Source: CAXSDR01 sp964236445
Lineage (GTDB): Bacteria; Actinomycetota; Actinomycetes; Motilibacterales; Motilibacteraceae
Direction: 5' to 3'
NCBI GenBank assembly: GCA_964236445.1
Contig: CAXSDR010000013.1
Location: 1 to 48,305 of the forward strand
Length of the DNA stretch: 48,305 bases
The position numbers and the translations under genes are program-made. Positions 33,932 to 40,831 of this stretch are shown here, piece after piece (position 1 is the first letter of the stretch; each line of letters opens with the position of its first letter). Under the pieces are notes generated by a model that saw only the letters and a program-made list of their open reading frames with translations, ran no database searches and was not told the DNA's origin.

Positions 33932-34957
33932 ATGCGCATCGGCGTTCTCACCGGCGGCGGCGACTGCCCAGGCCTCAATGCAGTCATCCGCGCCGTGGTC
34001 CGCAAGGGCATCACGCAGTACGGCCACGAGTTCGTGGGCTTCCGTGACGGCTGGAAGGGCCCGCTGGAGGGGCTCACCTCGGAGCTCGGCATCGCGCAGG
34101 TGCGCGGCATCCTGCCGCGCGGCGGCACGATCCTCGGCTCGTCGCGCACCAACCCCTTCAAGATCGAGGGCGGTGTCGAGCGGATCCGCGAGAACCTCGC
34201 CTCGTTCGGCATCGACGCCCTGATCGCGATCGGCGGCGAGGACACGCTCGGCGTGGCCACCAAGCTGCACGAGCAGGGCGTCCAGGTCGTCGGGGTTCCC
34301 AAGACGATCGACAACGACCTCAACGCGACCGACTACACCTTCGGCTTCGACACAGCGGTGCAGATCGCGACCGAGGCCATCGACCGGCTGCACACCACGG
34401 CCGAGTCCCACCACCGCGCGCTCGTCGTCGAGGTCATGGGCCGTCACGCGGGCTGGATCGCGCTGCACTCGGGCATGGCCGGCGGCGCCAACGTCATCCT
34501 CATCCCGGAGATCCCGTTCGACATCGCCAAGGTCGCGGCCTATGTCGAGAGCCGCTTCCGCACCAACTACGCGCCGATCCTCGTGGTCGCCGAGGGTGCG
34601 ACCCCCGCCGAGGGCACCATGGAGCTCGCGAGCGGGGAGGTCGACGCGTTCGGGCACGTACGCCTCGGCGGCATCGGTGACCGCATCGCCGCGGAGATCG
34701 AGGACCGCACGGGCAAGGAGGCGCGCACCTCGGTGCTCGGGCACATCCAGCGCGGCGGCACGCCGACGGCGCGCGACCGCTGGCTCGCGACGCGCTTCGG
34801 GCTGCACGCGATCGACGCGGTGCACACGGGTGACTGGGGCAAGATGGTCGCCCTGCGGGGCACCGACATCATCACGGTCCCGCTCGCCGACGCGACGACG
34901 CAGCTCAAGCTCGTCGACCCGGCGCTCTATGCCGAGGCCGAAGTCTTCTTCGGCTAG
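33932..34957 (+). CDS. 6-phosphofructokinase with pyrophosphate-type active site
   Basis: 341 aa from ATG 33932, which has GGAGG at 33919-33923. Substrate motifs GGGDCPGLNAV, PKTIDNDL and MGRHAGWIA identify the PFK family. In E. coli numbering, which happens to match here, position 104 is Asp (GGEDT) and 124 is Lys; the established rule is Gly104 for ATP and Asp104 plus Lys124 for pyrophosphate use. It is therefore predicted to be PPi-dependent and reversible, as in the Amycolatopsis enzyme. Members of this actinobacterial clade are sometimes mixed, so the donor is an inference. Confidence 0.92.
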   Translation: MRIGVLTGGGDCPGLNAVIRAVVRKGITQYGHEFVGFRDGWKGPLEGLTSELGIAQVRGILPRGGTILGSSRTNPFKIEGGVERIRENLASFGIDALIAIGGEDTLGVATKLHEQGVQVVGVPKTIDNDLNATDYTFGFDTAVQIATEAIDRLHTTAESHHRALVVEVMGRHAGWIALHSGMAGGANVILIPEIPFDIAKVAAYVESRFRTNYAPILVVAEGATPAEGTMELASGEVDAFGHVRLGGIGDRIAAEIEDRTGKEARTSVLGHIQRGGTPTARDRWLATRFGLHAIDAVHTGDWGKMVALRGTDIITVPLADATTQLKLVDPALYAEAEVFFG

Positions 34958-35116
34958 CTCCTGTTCGTCGGCGGCGGGTTCTCGTCCGTTCCCTGGTCAC
35001 CTCCGCCGACGGCAACGGTGGGCGAGGGCGTCGATGCGTCTGCGGCGATCATGCTGCGACCCATGCCGCCGTGCGACGCACGCTGCCGGCGCTCGCGCTC
35101 TCACGACCGGCGTTGG

Positions 35117-35809
35117 TCACGGCCAACCTGGCGCGGCGGGGATCTCCCCGGCAGGCTCGCTGTCGAGCGGCTCGTCGGTGCGACGACCGGTGGCCCAGGC
35201 CAGCAGGGACTGGGGCACGCCACGCAGCACGGGCCCGGCGGCCGCCACGCGCCAGTGGCGCCCGCTTCCCGGGTCCTGCAGCTGCGAGACGGTGCTTTCG
35301 TGCTCGTCGGCCCGGGCCGCGATCGCGTCCAGCGTCGTGACCGCGAACTCGTGCGACCAGTCGAGCGGCCCATAGCCGACGGCGAGGTCCACGTGGTGCA
35401 GCTCGAGCTCGCGCAGCCGCAGAAACGCCAGGTCGCCGCCCTGGATGGGCTGGGGGCCGATGCGCACCGGGGCATGTCGCGCCTCGTCGTCCATGTCGCC
35501 CATGGCGTCGAGCAGCCGCTGGTGCGCCGCCACGAGGTCTCGGAGCAGCGCCTCGGGCGCGCGGCCGGCGCCTGCCTCGATGTCGGCCTCCCTGGCCGCG
35601 GCGGAGGCATAGAGCGGGGTCTCCACCCCGGTCACCGCCCACCCCAGGACCCTGCCCATGGCGTCGGCGCTGCGTGCCAGGTGCGTCAGCAGATGCCCGC
35701 GCGTCCACCCGGGAAGCCGGGACGCGGCGCGTACGGCCGCCTCGTCGAGCCCCTCGACGCCGGCCAGCAGACGGGCGAAGGAAGCGGGAACTGCAGTGAG
35801 CGCGTCCAT
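35117..35809 (-). CDS. Maleylpyruvate isomerase-family (DinB-like) mycothiol-dependent enzyme
   Basis: 230 aa from ATG 35809. N-terminal four-helix MDMPI/DinB domain with the metal-type residues H39 and H43 region (LPGWTRGHLLTHLARSADA) and E-L-E-L-H-H-V-D (about 138-145); a small C-terminal domain begins near 165. Family members conjugate or isomerise substrates with mycothiol; the substrate is unknown. A -10 box TAGCGT ends 8 nt before the start. The 159-bp space to the phosphofructokinase stop holds a long-loop inverted repeat (CGTCGGCGG at 34966-34974, CCGCCGACG at 35003-35011) and nothing else I can call. Confidence 0.85.
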   Translation of the reverse strand: MDALTAVPASFARLLAGVEGLDEAAVRAASRLPGWTRGHLLTHLARSADAMGRVLGWAVTGVETPLYASAAAREADIEAGAGRAPEALLRDLVAAHQRLLDAMGDMDDEARHAPVRIGPQPIQGGDLAFLRLRELELHHVDLAVGYGPLDWSHEFAVTTLDAIAARADEHESTVSQLQDPGSGRHWRVAAAGPVLRGVPQSLLAWATGRRTDEPLDSEPAGEIPAAPGWP

Positions 35810-35817
35810 GGTCCAGG

Positions 35818-35823
35818 ACGCTA
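35818..35823 (-). promoter_or_regulatory. -10 box TAGCGT, leaderless promoter candidate
   Basis: TAGCGT ends 8 nt before ATG 35809; no Shine-Dalgarno sequence. Confidence 0.35.
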
Positions 35824-35931
35824 ACGGGTTGCTCCGACATCCCTGGGGCCGACGCGCGCCGAGGCAGTCAGGAGTCGTCTGATGTCGCCATAGCGACTGC
35901 GGATGCCTCACGATCAACAGGGCGGGGCGGG

Positions 35932-35937
35932 TAGCCT
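35932..35937 (+). promoter_or_regulatory. -10 box TAGCCT, leaderless promoter candidate for aroG
   Basis: TAGCCT ends 8 nt before GTG 35946; no Shine-Dalgarno sequence. Confidence 0.4.
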
Positions 35938-35945
35938 TCCTGCTC

Positions 35946-37310
35946 GTGACTACCGTGCAGCCCGACTCTCACGCTCTTGCGGCCCCCGACGATCTCGATG
36001 GCTGGCGCAACCTCCCTGCCGCGCAGCAGCCCGACTGGCCCGACGCCGCCGCTCTGGGCGCGGTCGCCCGCGAGCTGTCGACCCAGCCCCCGCTCGTCGT
36101 AGCCCACGAGTGCGACAACCTGCGTGCGCGACTCGCGTCCGTCGCGCGTGGTGAGGCCTTCCTCCTGCAGGGCGGCGACTGCGCCGAGACCTTCGCCGGA
36201 AGTGGTGTCGAGGCGATACGCGGCAAGCTGCGCACCCTGCTGCAGATGGCAGTCGTCCTGACCTACGGCGCGAGCCTGCCGGTGGTGAAGGTCGGCCGCA
36301 TCGCCGGGCAGTTCGCCAAGCCGCGCTCCTCAGGCAACGAGACGGTCGACGGTGTGACCCTGCCGGCCTACCGAGGCGATGCCGTCAACGGCGCCGAGTT
36401 CACCGCCGAGTCGCGCATCCCCGACCCGGCGCGCATGCTGCGCGTCTATCACACGTCGGCCTCGAGCCTGAACCTGCTGCGTGCCTTCACGCACGGCGGC
36501 TTCGCCGACCTGCGCCAGGTGCACGAGTGGAACAAGGGGTTCGTGCGCGACACGAACGCCACCGAGCGTTACGAGCTGATGGCGCGCGACATCGACCGCG
36601 CGATCGCGTTCATGGCGGCGATCGGCAGCGAGTCCGAGTCGCTGCAGCGCGTCGACTTCTGGACCAGCCATGAGGCCCTGCTGCTGGAATACGAGCGGGC
36701 GCTGACACGCATCGACTCGCGCACCGGCCTGCCCTACGACACCTCCGCGCACCTGGTGTGGATCGGGGAGCGCACGCGCCAGCTCGACGGTGCGCACGTC
36801 GACCTGCTCTCACGCATCCGCAACCCGATCGGGGTGAAGCTCGGTCCGAGCACCACGCCCGACGATGCGCTCGCGCTGCTCGACCGCCTGGACCCCGCCC
36901 GTGAGCCCGGTCGCATCACCTTCATCACGCGCATGGGTGCGGGCGCGGTGCGCTCCACGCTCCCCGAGCTGGTGGAGAAGGTGACGGCCAGCGGCGCGCT
37001 GCCCGTCTGGGTCTGCGACCCCATGCACGGCAACACGATCACGGCCGGCGGCATCAAGACCCGGCGCTTCGACGACGTCGTCGACGAGGTCCAGGGTTTC
37101 TTCGAGGTGCACAAGGCGCTGGGCACGGTGCCCGGTGGCGTGCACATCGAGCTGACCGGCGACGACGTCACGGAGTGCATCGGCGGGGCCAGCGGCGTCT
37201 CCGAGCCTGACCTGATCCTGCGCTACGAGTCGGTGTGCGACCCCCGGCTCAACCACTCGCAGTCCCTCGAGCTCGCGTTCCTCGTCGCCGAGATGCTCGC
37301 CTCGCGCTGA
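35946..37310 (+). CDS. aroG: Class II 3-deoxy-7-phosphoheptulonate synthase
   Basis: First step of the shikimate pathway: condensation of phosphoenolpyruvate and erythrose 4-phosphate. 454 aa, plant-like class II length. Metal ligand C79 in LLQGGDCAETF, KVGRIAGQFAKPRS, IGVKLGPSTTP, TRMGAGAVRSTLP and CDPMHGNT motifs are intact. The N-terminal 40 residues and inserted helices that form the aromatic amino acid sites in the M. tuberculosis enzyme are present by length. Orthologous position to Rv2178c. A second, class I synthase lies 1.1 kb downstream on the other strand. Confidence 0.95.
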   Translation: MTTVQPDSHALAAPDDLDGWRNLPAAQQPDWPDAAALGAVARELSTQPPLVVAHECDNLRARLASVARGEAFLLQGGDCAETFAGSGVEAIRGKLRTLLQMAVVLTYGASLPVVKVGRIAGQFAKPRSSGNETVDGVTLPAYRGDAVNGAEFTAESRIPDPARMLRVYHTSASSLNLLRAFTHGGFADLRQVHEWNKGFVRDTNATERYELMARDIDRAIAFMAAIGSESESLQRVDFWTSHEALLLEYERALTRIDSRTGLPYDTSAHLVWIGERTRQLDGAHVDLLSRIRNPIGVKLGPSTTPDDALALLDRLDPAREPGRITFITRMGAGAVRSTLPELVEKVTASGALPVWVCDPMHGNTITAGGIKTRRFDDVVDEVQGFFEVHKALGTVPGGVHIELTGDDVTECIGGASGVSEPDLILRYESVCDPRLNHSQSLELAFLVAEMLASR

Positions 37311-37338
37311 CCGTCGACGGGACGACCGCACCCGCGCC

Positions 37339-37390
37339 GCAGAAGGGCACCCTCTGCCAATAGGTTTGGCAGAAGGGACCCTTCTGCCAA
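37339..37390. repeat. Tandem inverted repeats between aroG and the threonine aldolase gene
   Basis: Four arms: GCAGAAGGG (37339-37347), CCCTCTGCCAA (37350-37360), TTGGCAGAAGGG (37366-37377) and CCCTTCTGCCAA (37379-37390). Arms 3 and 4 are a perfect 12-bp inverted repeat around one A; arms 1 and 2 pair imperfectly; arms 2 and 3 also pair (TCTGCCAA with TTGGCAGA). No T run follows. Begins 28 nt after the aroG stop and ends 20 nt before the next start. Confidence 0.85.
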
Positions 37391-37410
37391 CACGTGAGCG
37401 AGGACAGCCC

Positions 37411-38424
37411 GTGATCGTCGATCTGCGCAGTGACACGGTGACCCGACCCTCCGACGGGATGCGCGCGGCCATGGTCGCGGCGGAGGTGGGTGACGACGTC
37501 TACGGCGAGGACCCGACGGTCCGTGCGCTCGAGGAACGGGTCGCCGACCTGTTGGGCCACGAGGCGGGGTTGTTCACGGCCACCGGGTCGCTGGCCAACC
37601 TGCTGGGGGTGGGGCTGCTTGCCCGTCCGGGGGAGGAGCTGCTCTGCGACGACCAGGCCCACGTCGTACGCGCTGAGCTGGGGGCCCACGGGGTCGTCAA
37701 CGGGGTCACGACGCGCACCTGGCACTCGGTGCACGGCAGACTTCGCGCCGATGCCGTCATGGCGCTCGTCGCCCATGAGGCCGGCCCGTTCGTGCTGCGT
37801 ACGTCGGCGGTCGCGATCGAGGACAGCCATAACTTCGGCGGTGGCTCGACCCAGGACATCGTCGAGCTCAGGCGGCTGCGCACGGCCACCGCGCAGCTCG
37901 GCATCGGCGTGCACCTCGACGGCGCGCGGCTGTGGAACGCCCACGTCGCGACCGGTGTCGAGCTCGCGGAATACGGCGCGATCGCCGACACGGTCACGGT
38001 CTGCCTGTCCAAAGGGCTCGGCGCGCCGGTCGGGTCGGTCCTCGTCTCCGACAGCGACAACATCGCCGTCGCGCGGCAGCGACGCAAGCAGCTCGGTGGC
38101 GGCATGCGCCAGGTCGGCGTGCTGGCGGCGGCGGGCAGCTATGCCCTCGACCACAACCTCGGCTGCCTACCCGACGACCACGACCACGCGAGGACCATCG
38201 CCGAGGCGCTCGGCGTCGACCCGTTCACCGTGGACACCAACATCGTCGTGGTGCAGACAGCCGACGCCCCCGCTGTCGCCGCGGCCGCGAAGGCCGAGGG
38301 CGTCCTGGTGTCCGCCCTCGGCCCCACGACGCTGCGCGCGGTGACACACCTCGATGTCGACGAGGCAGCGGTCGACCATGCGGCGAAGGTGCTCGCGCGG
38401 CTCGTTGCCTCCCCGCCCCCCTAG
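37411..38424 (+). CDS. ltaE: Low-specificity L-threonine aldolase
   Basis: PLP enzyme cleaving L-threonine/L-allo-threonine to glycine and acetaldehyde. 337 aa from GTG 37411, with GAGGA 7 nt upstream; the open frame extends to 37366 inside the inverted repeats, which is why the later start is chosen. N-terminus VDLRSDTVTRPSDGMR, GDDVYGEDPTV, HLDGARLWNA (PLP-ring Asp) and CLSKGLGAPVGS (Schiff-base Lys) match the family. It converges on the class I DAHP synthase with 6 nt between stops. Confidence 0.93.
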   Translation: MIVDLRSDTVTRPSDGMRAAMVAAEVGDDVYGEDPTVRALEERVADLLGHEAGLFTATGSLANLLGVGLLARPGEELLCDDQAHVVRAELGAHGVVNGVTTRTWHSVHGRLRADAVMALVAHEAGPFVLRTSAVAIEDSHNFGGGSTQDIVELRRLRTATAQLGIGVHLDGARLWNAHVATGVELAEYGAIADTVTVCLSKGLGAPVGSVLVSDSDNIAVARQRRKQLGGGMRQVGVLAAAGSYALDHNLGCLPDDHDHARTIAEALGVDPFTVDTNIVVVQTADAPAVAAAAKAEGVLVSALGPTTLRAVTHLDVDEAAVDHAAKVLARLVASPPP

Positions 38425-38430
38425 CTCCCC

Positions 38431-39333
38431 CTAGCCCACCTCGGCCAACGCCTCGGCAGGTCGTCGGCCCAGCAGTGGCGCGAGCTGGCGGCAGGCGGCG
38501 GCGAGCGCGCGCAGGTCGTCGCCGACGAGCGCCTGCGGCCCGTCGCACAGCGCCCGCTCCGGGTGCGGATGCACGTCGACCAGGATGCCGTCGGCGCCCA
38601 CGGCGATCGCCGCCCGCGACAGCGGCAGGACGAGGTCGCGTCGCCCCCCGCTGTGCGACGGGTCGACCATCACCGGCAGGTGCGACAGCCCGTGCGCGAC
38701 CGGCACGGCGCTGATGTCGAGGGTGTTGCGGGTGGCCGTCTCGAAGGTGCGGATGCCGCGCTCGCACAGCACGATGTCGAGGTTGCCCCGCTGGGCGATG
38801 TATTCCGCCGCCATCAGCCACTCCTCGACCGTCGCCGACATCCCGCGCTTGAGCAGCACGGGCTTGCCCGCCGAGCCGGCCGCCTGCAGGAGGGCGAAGT
38901 TGGCAGCGTTGCGCGTGCCTATCTGCAACATGTCGGCGTAGGACGCGACGACGTCCACGTCGGCGGCGTCGACGACCTCGGTGACGATGGGCAGGCCCGT
39001 CTCGGCGCGTACGTCGGCGAGGATCTCGAGCCCGCGCCGCCCCAGCCCCTGGAACGCGTAGGGCGAGCTGCGCGGCTTGTAGGCACCGCCGCGCAGCAGT
39101 GTCGCGCCCGCCGCCTTGGCCATCAGCGCCGCCTCGAGGGTCTGCTCGGGGTCCTCGACGGCGCAGGGGCCGGCGACCAGCGTGAACGTGTCGGGGCCGA
39201 TCGGCACCCCGCGGACCAACACGGTGGAGGCCTGCGGGTGCTGCTCGCGGCTGACGAGCGGGTAGGGCCTGCTGAGGCGCACGACGTCGCAGGCCTGCTC
39301 GGGTGCGGCTTCTGGAGCCATGACGACGACCAT
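38431..39333 (-). CDS. aroF: Class I 3-deoxy-7-phosphoheptulonate synthase, short form
   Basis: Catalyses the same first shikimate step as the class II enzyme. 300 aa. Motifs: LVAGPCAVE, RGGAYKPRSSPYAFQG, KPVLLKRGMSAT and VDPSHSGGRRD (metal and phosphate sites). ATG 39333 has AAGGA 8 nt upstream. Compared with Thermotoga-type enzymes of the I-beta group, the sequence before the RPYPLVSRE linker is only about 20 residues, so the ferredoxin-like domain that mediates Tyr/Phe inhibition seems absent. Expression control appears to sit in the leader instead (terminator and leader ORF upstream). The class I/I-beta assignment is firm; loss of feedback is inference. Confidence 0.92.
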   Translation of the reverse strand: MVVVMAPEAAPEQACDVVRLSRPYPLVSREQHPQASTVLVRGVPIGPDTFTLVAGPCAVEDPEQTLEAALMAKAAGATLLRGGAYKPRSSPYAFQGLGRRGLEILADVRAETGLPIVTEVVDAADVDVVASYADMLQIGTRNAANFALLQAAGSAGKPVLLKRGMSATVEEWLMAAEYIAQRGNLDIVLCERGIRTFETATRNTLDISAVPVAHGLSHLPVMVDPSHSGGRRDLVLPLSRAAIAVGADGILVDVHPHPERALCDGPQALVGDDLRALAAACRQLAPLLGRRPAEALAEVG

Positions 39334-39357
39334 GACGGCAATCCTTCGGAAGACGAC

Positions 39358-39385
39358 AAAAAACCCCGGACCGGTTGGTCCAGGG
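39358..39385 (-). terminator. Intrinsic terminator in the aroF leader (attenuator)
   Basis: Stem of 9 bp (CCCTGGACC with GGTCCGGGG, one G-T pair) with an AACC loop, followed directly by six T residues on the minus strand. It ends 24 nt before the aroF ATG. No minus-strand gene ends upstream of it, so its target must be the transcript that leads into aroF. Bases 39395-39404 (CCCCGCACCG) can instead pair with the terminator 3' arm (39364-39373), nine pairs with one C-C mismatch, which would prevent the hairpin. Confidence 0.8.
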
Positions 39386-39422
39386 CTCGAGATTCGGTGC
39401 GGGGGTGTGGCAGCGCGCAGCG

Positions 39423-39488
39423 CTAGCAGTGGCCTCCCGCCCGAGCGAGCTCGGACGTGCTGCCATAGCTAAAGGAGTGCTGCGTCAC
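39423..39488 (-). CDS. Candidate leader peptide of the aroF attenuator, 21 aa
   Basis: GTG at 39488, TAG at 39425-39423. The peptide begins MTQHSFSYG and ends AGGHC. It contains one Phe (TTT) and one Tyr (TAT), both rare codons in this genome, separated by Ser. No Shine-Dalgarno is possible if transcription starts at the expected place, since the GTG is then the first codon. An 8-bp stem-loop (39438-39457, CUCG loop) begins 7 nt after the Tyr codon. The position between promoter and terminator is that of a ribosome-mediated attenuator; the sparse aromatic codons are the weak point. Confidence 0.5.
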   Translation of the reverse strand: MTQHSFSYGSTSELARAGGHC

Positions 39489-39494
39489 GCGCGC

Positions 39495-39503
39495 ACAATA
39501 GCA
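39495..39503 (-). promoter_or_regulatory. Extended -10 promoter TGC-TATTGT of the aroF leader
   Basis: TGN followed by TATTGT, ending 6 nt before the leader GTG at 39488. No -35 resemblance 16-18 nt upstream (GGCCGC), which an extended -10 can offset. Confidence 0.55.
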
Positions 39504-39555
39504 CCGGGCCGCAGCACGCGGCCTCCCGGTCGTGGACAGAGTTGCTTTCTGGCCC

Positions 39556-39561
39556 TAGGTT
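39556..39561 (+). promoter_or_regulatory. -10 box TAGGTT, leaderless promoter candidate
   Basis: TAGGTT ends 7 nt before GTG 39569; no Shine-Dalgarno sequence. Confidence 0.45.
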
Positions 39562-39568
39562 TCGTGGC

Positions 39569-40831
39569 GTGACGACCTCACTACACCACGTTGCTGTGCG
39601 CATACGAGGGGTGCTCGGCCTGCTGACCGCGGCCGCGGTGCTCCTGCTGGGTCTGCCGGCAGGAGCACACGCAGCAGCCCCGGCAGCCCTCGCGCCCAAC
39701 GGTTCCTCGAGCGAACCGGGGATCTCGGCGGACGGTCGTTTCGTCGCCTTCACCTCGCAGGCCGCCAACCTGGTGCCCGACGACACCAACGGTGCCGCCG
39801 ACGTGTTCGTCCGCGACGTCAAGGCCAAGCAGACGGCCTTGGTGAGCGCGACTCCGCAAGGAGTGCCTGGATCGGGCGCATCGAGCCAGCCGTCGATCTC
39901 CGACAACGGCCGCTTCGTCGCTTTCCTCTCGCGGGCGAAGGACCTCGTCCCCGGCACCGCTGCCGCAGCGAACTCGGCCTTGTTCGTGCGAGACGTCGCG
40001 GCCGACACCACGACCCGTGTCGCCCTGCCCGCCCTGGTGTCGGTCCGAGACGTCGACACGCCGGCGATCTCGGGCGACGGCCGTTTCGTCACCTATGTGG
40101 TGGCTGCGCCCTTCACGGAGTTCGCCTATCTGGACTCGCAGGTGTTCCGGACCGAGCTCGCCACGGGCCGCGTGAGCATCGTCAGCGCCACGAGCACCGG
40201 CGTGATGGGCGACGACGGGTCGAAGAACCCGGCGATCAGCGACGACGGCAACCTGATCGTCTTCGCGTCCGCAGCCCCGAACCTGAACGTCGGTGCTGGC
40301 AACCCGTTCTACCTCCATCTCAAGAACATGACGACCGGCGCGATCCGGCAAGTCGGAGCGAGCAACTACGAGTACGCCCCCGGCTATGCCCCGCCGGTCC
40401 GCACCGCGATCTCCGGCCGGGGGGGCGACGTCGCCTACGAACGACTGGTGTTCAGCTACGACTGGCTCGAGACGGTGTTCCGCGGGCCCATGGTGGCGGT
40501 CGACCTGATCCGAGGCGCGGAGCGCGAGCTGGGACTGTCCCCCGACATTGAGGTCTCGGGCACGGCGTTGCACCCGTCGTTGTCCGAGCACGGGATGGAC
40601 CTCGTCTTCGACTCAGACTCCCGCGACGTGGTCGCCGACGACCCTGACGGGACGGAGCGCGACGTGTTCCTCACCGACCTCCGGCCCGGCGGGCTGACGA
40701 CTCTCGTCGCTGCCCATGCCGTCAGCCCGTCGATCTCGGACAGCGGAAGGTACGTCGCCTACGTCTCGTCGAACCAGGTCTGGCGACGCGACCTGCACAG
40801 CGGGGCCACCCTGCAGGTCGACGTCGCGTGA
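39569..40831 (+). CDS. Secreted TolB-like beta-propeller protein
   Basis: 420 aa. Signal peptide with RIRG, a hydrophobic run and a cleavage site near AHA-AA (about residue 34). The rest is built of repeats with an ISxDGRFVAF core followed by VFVRDV (starts near residues 45, 105, 155, 220 and later), the PD40/TolB blade pattern. GTG 39569 is preceded by a -10 box at 7 nt. No enzymatic motif; a binding or scaffold role outside the membrane is likely. The 3' end is overlapped by the read-through of the convergent nfo frame. Confidence 0.8.
   Translation: MTTSLHHVAVRIRGVLGLLTAAAVLLLGLPAGAHAAAPAALAPNGSSSEPGISADGRFVAFTSQAANLVPDDTNGAADVFVRDVKAKQTALVSATPQGVPGSGASSQPSISDNGRFVAFLSRAKDLVPGTAAAANSALFVRDVAADTTTRVALPALVSVRDVDTPAISGDGRFVTYVVAAPFTEFAYLDSQVFRTELATGRVSIVSATSTGVMGDDGSKNPAISDDGNLIVFASAAPNLNVGAGNPFYLHLKNMTTGAIRQVGASNYEYAPGYAPPVRTAISGRGGDVAYERLVFSYDWLETVFRGPMVAVDLIRGAERELGLSPDIEVSGTALHPSLSEHGMDLVFDSDSRDVVADDPDGTERDVFLTDLRPGGLTTLVAAHAVSPSISDSGRYVAYVSSNQVWRRDLHSGATLQVDVA

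Noticed and set aside
34966..35011. 9-bp inverted repeat with 28-nt loop after the phosphofructokinase gene
   Set aside because: Long loop and no T tract; too weak to call a terminator.
35049..35840. Minus-strand frame overlapping the DinB/MDMPI gene
   Set aside because: Arg/Gly/Ala low-complexity shadow; the other frame carries the family motifs.
38225..39466. Longer minus-strand frame starting at ATG 39466 through the aroF leader
   Set aside because: It passes through the terminator and is out of frame with aroF; after the leader it has no family similarity.
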